From Schaedlerella glycyrrhizinilytica_A (GTDB lineage Bacteria; Bacillota; Clostridia; Lachnospirales; Lachnospiraceae): 64,000 nucleotides of DNA. Below are positions 33,759 through 43,447 of this stretch, piece by piece. The notes under the pieces are model-generated. The model saw only the letters and a program-made list of their open reading frames with translations. It was not told where the DNA came from and did no database searches. Position 1 is the first letter of the stretch; every line of letters starts with the position of its first letter. A program made the translations under genes and the position numbers. Location: the NCBI RefSeq assembly GCF_042852765.1, contig NZ_AP031414.1, one strand, 5' to 3'.

Positions 33759-35156
33759 ATGGATGTGGGACAAGTATTACATACCAGCCCGTATGTGACA
33801 CAGATCGAGAAGCTTGCGGATTCGATGAAGCAGCTTACAAACACATTTCTCAGGATGGAAGAAAAGAAGAAAGCGTTTACCGAAGATGAAGTCGAGCGGA
33901 TGTTTGACTGTGTGAAAGAAAAGGTATGCGGACAATGTGAAAAATGTTCCTGGTGCTGGGGAGAAAATTTTGTGCGGACGTATCAGATGGGATATGAGAT
34001 CCTTTCTGCAGTAGACCGGTATGGAAATGAACTGAATACTGAGACAAAACGACGGCTGCAGCAGTGCTGTGTCAAAGCGCCGCGTTTTCTGCGGGAAATA
34101 CTGGAAGCATTTCATGAGGCAAGGCAGAATATGATGTGGGTGAACCGTATCGCCCAGAGCCGGGAGGGATGCGCGCTGCAGATGGACACGTTTGCAGATT
34201 TGATCAGGATTTCCGCAAAAGAGTTGGAGGACAGTATGTTTACCGACGAACGGCTGTCGAAAAAGATCACGGCGAATCTGAAACGGCACGGCGTGCGGGT
34301 TCTGAACACCAATTTCTTTATGAACAAAGAGGGAAAGTATGAGGTGCATGTCACTGCCCGCTCGTTGAAAGAACAGTATGTGACAGTGAAAGAAGTAGCA
34401 AAAGAAGTTTCCGCGGCAATGGGGCGGAGGCTCGTGCCGGAGGGAACCCAGTCGCAAATGCTCGGGAAAGAGTATGCGACGGTGATCTGTCTGGAGGGAC
34501 CGCGCTATTATACGCTGCACGGCGTGGCGAGGATCGGGAAAGGTAGTAGTCAGATCTCCGGGGATAATTTTATGATGGCAAATCTTCAGGGAGGCAGGCA
34601 GAGCGCGGCGCTTTCCGACGGAATGGGATCGGGCGTGCGGGCGTGCCGGGAGAGTACCAGAGTGATCGAACTTTTGGAGGAACTGCTGGACGCAGGATTT
34701 CCGGAAAAGGCGGCAATCCAGATGATCAACACGACGCTTGTACTGGGGCGTGAGGAAATCCACTATTCTACGGTGGATCTCAGTGTCTTCGATCTGTATA
34801 CCGGGGAATGTGAATTTATTAAGGCGGGGGCTTCGGCTACATTTATCAAGCGAAAAGATAAAGTAGAACATTTAAGTTCCACAAGTCTTCCGATCGGAGT
34901 GGTACACAAGCTGGAACTCGATTCCGTCAAACGAACGTTGAAAGACGGCGATTTTGTGATCATGGTGACGGATGGGGTGATGGATGCGCTGCCGACCGGA
35001 GAACAGGATGTGCTGCTGGAAACGATCATTCAGGGAACGTCGATGATCAACCCGAAAGAGTTTGCAAATCACATTTTACAACAGGTACAGAATTGGAGTG
35101 AAGAACCGCCGCAGGATGATATGACGGTTCTGGTGATCGGAGTATGGGAAAAATGA
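33759..35156 (+). CDS. spoIIE: SpoIIE-family PP2C phosphatase lacking the membrane domain
   Basis: 465 residues, from ATG with GGGAGGAG upstream. The C-terminal half is a PP2C-type Ser/Thr phosphatase with metal-binding motifs AALSDGMGSG and VMVTDGVMDA. The region before it (CGQCEKCSWCW, then RVLNTNFF) resembles the SpoIIE central domain. SpoIIE dephosphorylates SpoIIAA to activate SigF in the forespore. The usual protein is about 800 residues with ten N-terminal membrane helices; these are absent, and no open frame for them lies upstream, only the divIC terminator. Gene order (divIC before, tilS after) supports orthology, so this is a soluble form. A four-cysteine cluster near residue 60 may bind metal. 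Confidence 0.9.
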   Translation: MDVGQVLHTSPYVTQIEKLADSMKQLTNTFLRMEEKKKAFTEDEVERMFDCVKEKVCGQCEKCSWCWGENFVRTYQMGYEILSAVDRYGNELNTETKRRLQQCCVKAPRFLREILEAFHEARQNMMWVNRIAQSREGCALQMDTFADLIRISAKELEDSMFTDERLSKKITANLKRHGVRVLNTNFFMNKEGKYEVHVTARSLKEQYVTVKEVAKEVSAAMGRRLVPEGTQSQMLGKEYATVICLEGPRYYTLHGVARIGKGSSQISGDNFMMANLQGGRQSAALSDGMGSGVRACRESTRVIELLEELLDAGFPEKAAIQMINTTLVLGREEIHYSTVDLSVFDLYTGECEFIKAGASATFIKRKDKVEHLSSTSLPIGVVHKLELDSVKRTLKDGDFVIMVTDGVMDALPTGEQDVLLETIIQGTSMINPKEFANHILQQVQNWSEEPPQDDMTVLVIGVWEK

Positions 35157-35165
35157 ACGCACATC

Positions 35166-35195
35166 TTGCAATTTCTTACAAAGTTGCGTTATAGT
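35166..35195 (+). promoter_or_regulatory. Promoter directly ahead of tilS (possible leaderless mRNA)
   Basis: TTGCAA (35166-35171), 18-bp spacer, TATAGT (35190-35195). The expected transcription start falls at about 35202, the A of the tilS ATG, and no ribosome site precedes that ATG. Confidence 0.5.
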
Positions 35196-35201
35196 TTACA
35201 T

Positions 35202-36641
35202 ATGAAAACGATAAAAGCATATATTCAAAAATATCATATGATCGAAAGCGGAGACAGGATTGTGGCAGGTATATCGGGAGGTGCAGATTCGGTATGCCTG
35301 TTTTTCGCGCTTCTGGAGCTCCAAAAAGAAATGGATTTTGCATTTTATGCGGTACACATTAACCACGGATACCGCGGGGAGGCAGCCGACCGGGATGAAC
35401 AGTTTGTCCGTGATCTCTGTGAAAAATATGGCGTGCCGCTGCAGGTTTTTTCGGTGGATCTGGAATCAACGGCAAAAAAGAGGAAACAATCTCTGGAGGA
35501 AGCAGGGCGGGAGATCCGCAGGGAATTGTTTGAAAAGGAAATGCAGAGCAGGAACGCCTGCAAAATCGCGCTGGCGCACCATGAAAATGACAATGCCGAG
35601 ACATTTTTGTGGAATCTGTGCCGCGGATGCGGACTGCATGGATTGGGCGGGATCCGTCCGGTCAACGGTGTTTATATCCGTCCGCTTCTCGGAATGACGC
35701 GGGGAGAAATCGAAACCTTTCTTCAAAAACGGCAGCAGCCTTATTGTACGGACGCGACGAATCTGGAAACCGACTATACGCGGAACAAACTGCGGCATCT
35801 CGTGCTTCCGGTGCTGGAAGAGCAGATCAACCGGCAGACGATCCGGCATATGAATACGACGATGGAGGAACTCCGGGAGCTGGACGATTATGTGGAGATG
35901 CAGGTCGAAGCAGCGTATCGGGCGTGTGTGGAAAAAGAATCGGACGAAATCTGTCTGATCCGGAAAGAGCCGCTTTCGCAGTATCCGGAATTGCTGCAGA
36001 ACAAGGTGATCTTCCGATGCCTGACAGAAACCGCGGCAACGCAGAAAAATCTGGGGCGTGTGCATGTGGAAGATGTGCGTGCGTTGTTGGAAAAACAGCC
36101 CGGACGCTGTCTGGATCTTCCGGCGCGCGTGCGCGCAGTGCGCGAGTACGAGGGCGTACGCCTGAAAAAAATCCGGTACGAAGAAGAACAGCCTGTAAAA
36201 GAACGGCGCGCGGAACAAACTACAGTTTGTCTGACAATTCCGGGAACAACGGTTCTGCCGGAACAAAATCTGAAAGTGACCTGCCGGATCCTGGAAAAAA
36301 ATCCGTTGTCGGAGGGGACAGATATTCCGCAAAAAACCTACACGAAATGGTTTGACTATGATATAATAAAAAAGTGTCTGCATATCAGGACGCGTCAAAG
36401 CGGCGACTGGATCACCGTGGACGGTGCAGGACACCGGCAGAAATTGAAGTCCTGGTTTGTAAATGAGAAAATCCCGTACAAACAACGGGAAGAAATCCCA
36501 CTGATCGCGGAGGGGAACCAGATCGTATGGATCCTGGGATACCGGATGGGCAGTGCATACCGGATCAGCAGTGAAACGAAGAGGATCCTGCAGATCGATG
36601 TAGAGAAAATGAAGTCAACGGAGGAAAAGAAAAATGGCTGA
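35202..36641 (+). CDS. tilS: tRNA(Ile)-lysidine synthetase
   Basis: 479 residues from ATG 35202. N-type PP-loop motif GISGGADS (about residues 25-32), then HINHGYRGEAADRDEQFV and AHHENDNAETFLWNLCRG, the standard TilS catalytic core, followed by C-terminal TilS substrate-binding domains. It makes lysidine at position 34 of tRNA-Ile(CAU), using ATP and lysine. The start is chosen by homology; an upstream in-frame TTG (35166) would add 12 residues and sits under the promoter. It overlaps hpt by eight bases, as in the conserved tilS-hpt-ftsH order. Confidence 0.95.
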   Translation: MKTIKAYIQKYHMIESGDRIVAGISGGADSVCLFFALLELQKEMDFAFYAVHINHGYRGEAADRDEQFVRDLCEKYGVPLQVFSVDLESTAKKRKQSLEEAGREIRRELFEKEMQSRNACKIALAHHENDNAETFLWNLCRGCGLHGLGGIRPVNGVYIRPLLGMTRGEIETFLQKRQQPYCTDATNLETDYTRNKLRHLVLPVLEEQINRQTIRHMNTTMEELRELDDYVEMQVEAAYRACVEKESDEICLIRKEPLSQYPELLQNKVIFRCLTETAATQKNLGRVHVEDVRALLEKQPGRCLDLPARVRAVREYEGVRLKKIRYEEEQPVKERRAEQTTVCLTIPGTTVLPEQNLKVTCRILEKNPLSEGTDIPQKTYTKWFDYDIIKKCLHIRTRQSGDWITVDGAGHRQKLKSWFVNEKIPYKQREEIPLIAEGNQIVWILGYRMGSAYRISSETKRILQIDVEKMKSTEEKKNG

Positions 36642-37161
36642 AACAATACGCGTATTGGTATCGGAAGAAGATGTAGACAAAAGAATTATGGAGCTCGGAA
36701 AGAAAATAAGCGAAGACTATGCCGGCAAACAGGTACATTTGATCTGTGTGCTGAAAGGCGGCGTGTTCTTTATGTGCGAACTGGCAAAACGGATCACCGT
36801 GCCGGTTTCTATGGATTTTATGTGTGTCAGCAGTTATGGTGACGGAACCACCTCCAGCGGAGTCGTTCGGATCGCGAAAGATCTGGATGAAGCGATCGAG
36901 GGGAAAGACGTATTGATCGTGGAGGACATCATTGATTCGGGAAGAACGTTATATTACCTGATCGACATTTTGAAAAAACGCAATCCGAAGAGCATCCATC
37001 TGTGTACACTGCTGGATAAGCCGGAGCGCAGAGAGCGTGATGTGAAAGTAGATTATGTGGGATTCGAGATCCCGGATGAGTTCGTAGTCGGCTATGGTCT
37101 GGACTACGCACAGAAATACAGAAATCTTCCATACATCGGAGTGGTGGAAGGTCTGGAATAG
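36634..37161 (+). CDS. hpt: Hypoxanthine phosphoribosyltransferase
   Basis: 175 residues. The PRPP-binding loop VLIVEDIIDSGRTL and the flexible-loop region SSYGDGTTSSG are typical of HPRT. It salvages hypoxanthine and guanine with PRPP to IMP and GMP. The ATG lies inside the end of tilS, with GGAGG just upstream, so the two are coupled. Between tilS and ftsH it may also form the TilS-HprT complex known to act on ftsH expression in Bacillus (known of the family, not visible here). Confidence 0.97.
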   Translation: MAETIRVLVSEEDVDKRIMELGKKISEDYAGKQVHLICVLKGGVFFMCELAKRITVPVSMDFMCVSSYGDGTTSSGVVRIAKDLDEAIEGKDVLIVEDIIDSGRTLYYLIDILKKRNPKSIHLCTLLDKPERRERDVKVDYVGFEIPDEFVVGYGLDYAQKYRNLPYIGVVEGLE

Positions 37162-37177
37162 GAAGGAGTATCAGGCT

Positions 37178-39004
37178 TTGAATAAAGACAGCAAAAACAG
37201 GGGATTTAACGGTGTTCCGTTCCTGATGTTTATTGTGATCGTATTTGGATCGCTTTGGTTCATGGGGAAAATGCAGCAGCAGGGACAGGAGATCACCTAC
37301 ACCCAGTTTGTTCAGGAAGTGGAAAGCGACAATGTGGCGGATCTGACGATCTCTCAGAACAAGACGGCGCCCACCGGTGTGGTTACGATCACATTAAAAG
37401 ACAGCGGAGCTGTAAGGCGGGTGTATGTATCCGATGTCAATGAGATTCAGGATATGCTTGAAAAAGAGGGAGTATCCAATTACCGGCTGCTGAATGTGCA
37501 CGAAGATACATGGATGACAACGATCCTGCTTCCGGTACTGATCACGATGGTCGGCGTATTTTTACTTTTTATGCTGATGAACCGCCAGAATGGCGGAGGC
37601 AACGCCAAGGCAATGAATTTCGGGAAGAGCCGTGCGAAAATGAGTTCGCCGGATGAGCAGAAAGTGACATTTGCACAGGTTGCCGGACTACGGGAGGAAA
37701 AAGAAGAGCTGGAGGAGATCGTAGATTTCCTGAAAGCGCCGAAGAAATATATCCAGGTCGGAGCGCGGATCCCGAAAGGCGTACTTTTAGAGGGACCTCC
37801 GGGAACCGGTAAGACGTTGCTTGCGAAAGCGGTCGCAGGAGAAGCGGGCGTTCCGTTTTTCAGTATTTCCGGTTCGGATTTTGTGGAGATGTTTGTCGGT
37901 GTTGGCGCGTCTCGTGTCCGCGATCTGTTTCAGGATGCCAAGAGAAATGCGCCGTGTATCATCTTTATCGATGAGATCGACGCTGTGGCGAGAAGACGAG
38001 GCAGCGGTCTGGGCGGCGGACATGACGAGCGTGAGCAGACGCTGAACCAGCTGCTTGTCGAGATGGATGGATTCGGCGTCAACGAGGGCATTATCGTTAT
38101 GGCGGCGACAAACCGGAAAGATATTCTGGATCCTGCGATCCTGCGTCCGGGACGTTTCGACCGGAATGTGATCGTAGGACGACCGGATGTGGCAGGCAGA
38201 GAAGAAATCCTCAAAGTCCATTCCAAGAACAAACCGCTTGCGGAAGATGTAGATCTGAAGCAGATCGCGCAGACGACGGCAGGATTTACCGGAGCGGATC
38301 TGGAAAATCTGATGAATGAGGCGGCAATCCTGGCAGCAAAAGAGAACCGTGTATACTTACAGCAGGCGGATATCCGTCATGCATTTGTAAAAGTCGGGAT
38401 CGGACCGGAGAAGAGAAGCCGTGTCGTATCGGAAAAAGAACGCCGGATCACAGCCTATCACGAGGCGGGACATGCGATCCTGTTCCATGTACTTCCGGAC
38501 GTGGGACCGGTGTACAGTGTATCGATCGTTCCGACCGGCGGTGCGGGCGGCTATACGATGCCGCTTCCGGAAAAAGACGAGATGTTCAATACGAAAGGGC
38601 AGATGCTTCAGGAGATCACCGTTTCTCTCGGAGGACGTGTGGCAGAGGAAGAGATCTTCGACGATATTACGACAGGAGCTTCACAGGATATCAAACAGGC
38701 GACAGCGATCGCAAAATCGATGATCACGAAGTTTGGTATGTCAGAGCGGCTTGGTCTGATCAATTATGATAACGACAGCGATGAAGTGTTTATCGGACGG
38801 GACTTTGGTCATACATCCAGAGGATACGGAGAGAAAGTGGCGGGAACGATCGACGAAGAGGTGAAACGTATCGTCGACGAATGTTATGCGAAAGCGAGAA
38901 AGATCCTGCAGGAATATCATTCGGTTCTGGAATCCTGCGCGCAGCTTCTGCTGGAAAAAGAAAAGATCACGCGTAAGGAATTTGAAGCTCTTTTTGAAGA
39001 ATAA
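37178..39004 (+). CDS. ftsH: ATP-dependent zinc metalloprotease FtsH
   Basis: 608 residues from a TTG start at 37178, chosen because AAGGAG lies nine bases before it and there is no ATG between it and the first membrane helix. Helix 1 is about residues 12-28; helix 2 about 112-134. The AAA domain has Walker A GPPGTGKT (Lys212), Walker B CIIFIDEIDA and SRH NRKDILDPAILRPGRFDR. Zinc site His428-Glu429-x-x-His432 in HEAGH. It degrades misfolded membrane proteins and regulators. The product ends with a usual short tail. Confidence 0.97.
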   Translation: MNKDSKNRGFNGVPFLMFIVIVFGSLWFMGKMQQQGQEITYTQFVQEVESDNVADLTISQNKTAPTGVVTITLKDSGAVRRVYVSDVNEIQDMLEKEGVSNYRLLNVHEDTWMTTILLPVLITMVGVFLLFMLMNRQNGGGNAKAMNFGKSRAKMSSPDEQKVTFAQVAGLREEKEELEEIVDFLKAPKKYIQVGARIPKGVLLEGPPGTGKTLLAKAVAGEAGVPFFSISGSDFVEMFVGVGASRVRDLFQDAKRNAPCIIFIDEIDAVARRRGSGLGGGHDEREQTLNQLLVEMDGFGVNEGIIVMAATNRKDILDPAILRPGRFDRNVIVGRPDVAGREEILKVHSKNKPLAEDVDLKQIAQTTAGFTGADLENLMNEAAILAAKENRVYLQQADIRHAFVKVGIGPEKRSRVVSEKERRITAYHEAGHAILFHVLPDVGPVYSVSIVPTGGAGGYTMPLPEKDEMFNTKGQMLQEITVSLGGRVAEEEIFDDITTGASQDIKQATAIAKSMITKFGMSERLGLINYDNDSDEVFIGRDFGHTSRGYGEKVAGTIDEEVKRIVDECYAKARKILQEYHSVLESCAQLLLEKEKITRKEFEALFEE

Positions 39005-39040
39005 AGAGTCAGGAGTCCTGTATTTTGACAGGAGGGATTT

Positions 39041-41089
39041 ATGAATAGAAAAGCACTGTTTTGTGATGGGACTTCGTCGTATGTGATACCGGCAGAGCCC
39101 GAAAAAAATCAAAAAATCGTGCTGCGGTTTCGAACGGCAAAGGAAGACGTCTCAGGCGTCTTCCTTGTTGCAGAGGGAAGAGAAGAAATACAAATGGAAA
39201 AAGCGTCTTCCCGTGGGATATTTGATTATTATGAGACAACGTGGCAGTTAGAGGAAGAGACGTTTTGCTATTATTTTAAGATCGTCAGCGGAGATGAGGT
39301 CTGCTACTTTACCAGATATGGCGTCTCGGACAATTTGAACACATTCTATCAGTTCCGGATCGCGCCCGGATTTTCCACGCCGGACTGGGCAAAAGGCGCC
39401 GTGATGTATCAGATTTTCGTAGATCGTTTTTACAATGGCGATCCGACCAACGACGTGGAATCGCGGGAGTATATTTATATCGGCGCGCCGTGCGAGAAAG
39501 TGACGGACTGGGCAGAACCTCCAACGGCAATGGATGTGCGGCGGTTTTACGGCGGAGACTTGCAGGGTGTTCTTGAAAAACTGGATTATCTGCAGGAACT
39601 GGGGGTAGAGGTGGTCTACTTCAATCCGTTGTTTGTATCTCCGTCGAATCATAAATATGATATTCAGGATTATGATTATATCGATCCGCATTACGGACGG
39701 ATCGTCAAAGACGGAGGCTCGCCGCTTGCGGAGGGCGCGCAGGGCAACCGTGATGCGTCGATGTACCAGATCCGTACCGGGGCGAAAGAAAATCTGGAAG
39801 CAAGCAATGCATTGTTTGCGGAACTGGTGGAAGAGATGCACCAGCGCGGAATGCGCGTGATATTGGACGGAGTATTCAATCATTGTGGCTCGTTCAACAA
39901 ATGGATGGATCGGGAGCTGATTTACGAAAGACAGGAAGCATACGAGAAAGGCGCGTATGTCAGCGCCGGAAGTCCGTATCGGGAGTTTTTCCGTTTTGAA
40001 GATGACAGAGATTCTTCATGGCCGTATAATGGAAGTTATGACGGCTGGTGGGGACATGATACATTACCGAAGCTGAATTATGAAGATTCAAGACGACTGG
40101 AAGATTATATCATCGGCATCGGGAAAAAATGGGTTTCGCCGCCGTATAATGTGGACGGGTGGCGTCTGGATGTGGCGGCGGATCTTGGATATTCCAATGA
40201 ATACAATCATTTATTCTGGAAACGGTTCAGAAAAGAAGTAAAAGCTGTCCGTCCGGATGCGCTGATCCTCGCGGAACATTATGGAGACCCTGCGGAATGG
40301 CTGCAGGGAGACGAGTGGGACAGTGTCATGAATTATGATGCGTTTATGGAACCGCTGACCTGGTTTTTGACCGGGATGGAAAAGCACAGTGATGAACGGC
40401 GGATGGATCTTTGGGGGAATGCGGATAATTTTGTCGCGGCGATGGATCATTTTATGTCGTGCATGCTGACCCCATCTTTGCAGGTGGCGATGAATGAATT
40501 GTCCAATCATGACCATTCCCGGTTTCTGACGAGAACGAATCATATTGTCGGTCGTGTCGGAACGTTGGGAAGCAATGCGGCAAAAGAAGGAGTGAACCTG
40601 GCTGTCATGCGGGAGGCGGTCGCCGTCCAGATGACCTGGGTGGGATCGCCGACGATCTATTACGGAGACGAGGCAGGACTTTGCGGATTTACGGACCCGG
40701 ACAACCGGAGAACGTATCCCTGGGGAAATGAGAATCGGGAACTGATCGAATTTCACCGTGAAATGATCCGGATCCACAAGGAAGAACTTCCGCTGCGGTG
40801 CGGATCGATCTGTATGCTGTACTGGGAGAAGAATATTCTTGCCTACGGTCGGTTTCAGGGAGAGGAACAGATAGTTGTCGTTCTGAACAACAGCAAGGAA
40901 CTGCGCGAACTGACGATTCCGGTATGGCGGGCGGAGGTTCCCGAGAACTGCCGGATGGAACGGCTGATGTATTCTTATGAAGAAGGATATACAACGATGC
41001 CGGATGAATATATAGTAGAGCACGGAGAAGCTGTGGTGATCATGGGCAGACATTCTGCCGCCGTGCTGAGAACGAAAAAGGAGAGATAA
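39041..41089 (+). CDS. GH13 alpha-glycosidase (neopullulanase/cyclomaltodextrinase-like)
   Basis: 682 residues. N-terminal beta-sandwich domain (residues 1-110) as in GH13_20 enzymes, then the (beta/alpha)8 barrel: VVYFNPLFVSPSNHKYD, GVFNHCG, nucleophile Asp377 in GWRLDVAAD, acid/base Glu412 in ILAEHYGD, and Asp491 in SNHDHSRF. It is cytoplasmic and hydrolyses maltodextrins, cyclodextrins or pullulan-derived fragments. It is followed by metG after two bases, an unusual pairing that suggests read-through co-transcription. GGAGGG lies before the ATG. Confidence 0.94.
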   Translation: MNRKALFCDGTSSYVIPAEPEKNQKIVLRFRTAKEDVSGVFLVAEGREEIQMEKASSRGIFDYYETTWQLEEETFCYYFKIVSGDEVCYFTRYGVSDNLNTFYQFRIAPGFSTPDWAKGAVMYQIFVDRFYNGDPTNDVESREYIYIGAPCEKVTDWAEPPTAMDVRRFYGGDLQGVLEKLDYLQELGVEVVYFNPLFVSPSNHKYDIQDYDYIDPHYGRIVKDGGSPLAEGAQGNRDASMYQIRTGAKENLEASNALFAELVEEMHQRGMRVILDGVFNHCGSFNKWMDRELIYERQEAYEKGAYVSAGSPYREFFRFEDDRDSSWPYNGSYDGWWGHDTLPKLNYEDSRRLEDYIIGIGKKWVSPPYNVDGWRLDVAADLGYSNEYNHLFWKRFRKEVKAVRPDALILAEHYGDPAEWLQGDEWDSVMNYDAFMEPLTWFLTGMEKHSDERRMDLWGNADNFVAAMDHFMSCMLTPSLQVAMNELSNHDHSRFLTRTNHIVGRVGTLGSNAAKEGVNLAVMREAVAVQMTWVGSPTIYYGDEAGLCGFTDPDNRRTYPWGNENRELIEFHREMIRIHKEELPLRCGSICMLYWEKNILAYGRFQGEEQIVVVLNNSKELRELTIPVWRAEVPENCRMERLMYSYEEGYTTMPDEYIVEHGEAVVIMGRHSAAVLRTKKER

Positions 41090-41091
41090 AA

Positions 41092-43005
41092 ATGGCTGAG
41101 AAACCAAAGTATTACATTACAACTGCGATTGCTTATACATCAGGCAAACCGCATATCGGAAACACTTATGAGATCGTACTTGCGGACGCGATCGCAAGAT
41201 ATAAAAGAAGTCAGGGATATGACGTATTTTTCCAGACCGGAACAGACGAACATGGACAGAAGATCGAACTGAAAGCCGAGGAAGCGGGCATTTCTCCGAA
41301 ACAGTTCGTGGACAATGTATCCTGCGAGATCAAACGGATCTGGGATCTGATGGACACATCTTATGACAAATTTGTCCGTACAACCGATGAGTACCATGAG
41401 AAACAGGTTCAGAAGATCTTTAAGAAACTTTACGATCAGGGCGATATTTACAAAGGACACTACGAGGGAATGTATTGTACGCCTTGCGAGTCTTTCTTTA
41501 CGGAATCCCAGCTTGTAGACGGAAAATGTCCGGACTGCGGACGGGAAGTACAGCCGGCAAAAGAAGAGGCTTATTTCTTCAAAATGAGCAAATATGCGGA
41601 TCGTTTGATTGAACATATCAACACACATCCGGAATTTATCCAGCCGGTATCAAGAAAGAATGAGATGATGAACAACTTCCTGCTCCCGGGACTGCAGGAT
41701 CTGTGTGTGTCCAGAACATCTTTCAAATGGGGGATCCCGGTGGACTTTGATCCGAAACATGTTGTGTATGTATGGCTGGACGCTCTGACGAACTACATTA
41801 CCGGAATCGGATATGACTGTGACGGAGAGAATACGGAGCAGTTTAAAAAAGACTGGCCGGCAGATCTGCATCTGATCGGAAAAGATATCATCCGCTTCCA
41901 TACCATTTACTGGCCGATCTTTTTGATGGCGCTGGATCTGCCGCTCCCGAAACAGATTTTCGGACATCCGTGGCTTCTGCAGGGAGACGGAAAGATGAGC
42001 AAATCCAAAGGAAACGTATTGTATGCGGATGAACTGGTTGATTTCTTCGGTGTAGACGCGGTACGTTATTTTGTGCTTCATGAGATGCCGTTTGAAAACG
42101 ACGGTGTGATCTCCTGGGAACTGATGGTAGAACGTATGAATTCCGATCTTGCCAATACGCTGGGAAATCTTGTGAACCGTACGGTTTCCATGACCAATAA
42201 ATATTTCGGCGGAACTGTGACAGATAAGGGTGTGACAGAAGAAGTAGACGCGGACTTAAAAGCGGTGATGGAAAATGTGCCGAAACTGGTGGAAGACAAG
42301 ATGGAAGAGCTACGTGTGGCGGATGCGATGACAGAAATCTTCAACCTGTTCAAACGCTGCAACAAATATATCGACGAGACCATGCCTTGGGTATTGGCAA
42401 AAGACGAGGCGAAGAAAGACCGTCTGGAAACTGTATTGTGGAACCTGATCCAGGGAATTTCCGCAGGCGCGGTACTTCTGGAATCCTTTATGCCATCTAC
42501 AAGCAAGAAGATTTTAGAGCAGCTTGGCGGCGGACATGTGACTGATAAGCCGGAGATCCTGTTCCAGCGTCTGAATCTGAATGAAGTGATGGAGAAAGTG
42601 GAAGCGCTTCATCCGCAGAAAGACGAGACTTCCGAAGAAGAAAAAGCGGCAGAAGAAGGGATCGATATCGAGGCTAAACCGGAGATCACATTCGATCAGT
42701 TCGGTGCAATGCAGTTTCAGGTAGGCGAGATCATCGCCTGTGAGGAAGTGAAAAAATCTAAAAAGCTGCTTTGTTCTCAGGTGAAGATCGGAAGTCAGGT
42801 AAAACAGATCGTTTCCGGAATCAAAGCACATTATACGGCAGAAGAAATGGTCGGCAAGAAAGTGATGGTGCTTGTGAATCTGAAACCGGCAAAACTGGCA
42901 GGCGTGCTGTCTGAGGGAATGCTTCTGTGTGCAGAAGACGCCGATGGAAACCTGGCGCTTATGACGCCGGAAAAACCGATGCCGTCCGGAGCGGAGATCT
43001 GCTAA
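41092..43005 (+). CDS. metG: Methionyl-tRNA synthetase
   Basis: 637 residues. Class I signature HIGN (in GKPHIGNTYE), zinc-binding CTPC...CPDC knuckle (about residues 127-147), KMSKS loop, anticodon-binding helices, and a C-terminal EMAPII-like tRNA-binding domain (FDQFGAMQFQVGEIIACEEV) from about residue 532 onward. The acidic linker before this last domain is low-complexity. It charges initiator and elongator tRNA-Met. AAAGGAGAGA spans the end of the upstream GH13 gene. No T-box is seen because the gene is joined to the upstream frame. Confidence 0.97.
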   Translation: MAEKPKYYITTAIAYTSGKPHIGNTYEIVLADAIARYKRSQGYDVFFQTGTDEHGQKIELKAEEAGISPKQFVDNVSCEIKRIWDLMDTSYDKFVRTTDEYHEKQVQKIFKKLYDQGDIYKGHYEGMYCTPCESFFTESQLVDGKCPDCGREVQPAKEEAYFFKMSKYADRLIEHINTHPEFIQPVSRKNEMMNNFLLPGLQDLCVSRTSFKWGIPVDFDPKHVVYVWLDALTNYITGIGYDCDGENTEQFKKDWPADLHLIGKDIIRFHTIYWPIFLMALDLPLPKQIFGHPWLLQGDGKMSKSKGNVLYADELVDFFGVDAVRYFVLHEMPFENDGVISWELMVERMNSDLANTLGNLVNRTVSMTNKYFGGTVTDKGVTEEVDADLKAVMENVPKLVEDKMEELRVADAMTEIFNLFKRCNKYIDETMPWVLAKDEAKKDRLETVLWNLIQGISAGAVLLESFMPSTSKKILEQLGGGHVTDKPEILFQRLNLNEVMEKVEALHPQKDETSEEEKAAEEGIDIEAKPEITFDQFGAMQFQVGEIIACEEVKKSKKLLCSQVKIGSQVKQIVSGIKAHYTAEEMVGKKVMVLVNLKPAKLAGVLSEGMLLCAEDADGNLALMTPEKPMPSGAEIC

Positions 43006-43208
43006 ATAAAAATGAGGTAAGAGGCTGTCATGTGCAGCTTCTTATTTTATTGTTTTGTTCGGAAGCGGGGAATGTACAGTTCTGTTGTCCAAGCGAAAAG
43101 ACAGCTATTATGTGAACCGGATCTGTTTATCATAATAGGTTAAAATAACTGAAAAAAAGAAATAAAATATAAAGTTATAAAATAATAAAAATAAATATAA
43201 AAAATTAC

Positions 43209-43237
43209 TTGACAATATAAAGGCTTGGTGCTATTAT
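43209..43237 (+). promoter_or_regulatory. Strong sigma-A promoter in the gap after metG
   Basis: TTGACA (43209-43214), 17-bp spacer, TATTAT (43232-43237), inside a very AT-rich stretch. It drives a region of about 800 bases without a convincing large gene. Confidence 0.8.
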
Positions 43238-43354
43238 AAAGTCAATCCAAAAAAGAACTAAAAATCAGTTCCATAAAAGGATTACAGATGAGAGAATATG
43301 AAGAAAGATATTTTCTCAGATGTTTAAAATAAGCGATAAGGAGGCAAGGGTCCC

Positions 43355-43447
43355 ATGGACAGCGTGATTTCAGTTACAATTCAATATGTCAGTGGTACGG
43401 TAAATGAAAGTTCCTGTGAAAAAGAGACCTTTACCGATCATAGATAA
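43355..43447 (+). CDS. Possible 30-residue peptide
   Basis: ATG 43355 is preceded by AAGGAGG (seven or more matches to the anti-SD sequence) at good distance, and the frame ends at TAA 43445-43447. The product begins MDSVISVTIQYV and has one cysteine near the C-terminal third. No known family. It follows the strong promoter at 43209 and a 14-codon frame at 43286 with AAAGGA. The good ribosome site is the only evidence for translation. Confidence 0.3.
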   Translation: MDSVISVTIQYVSGTVNESSCEKETFTDHR

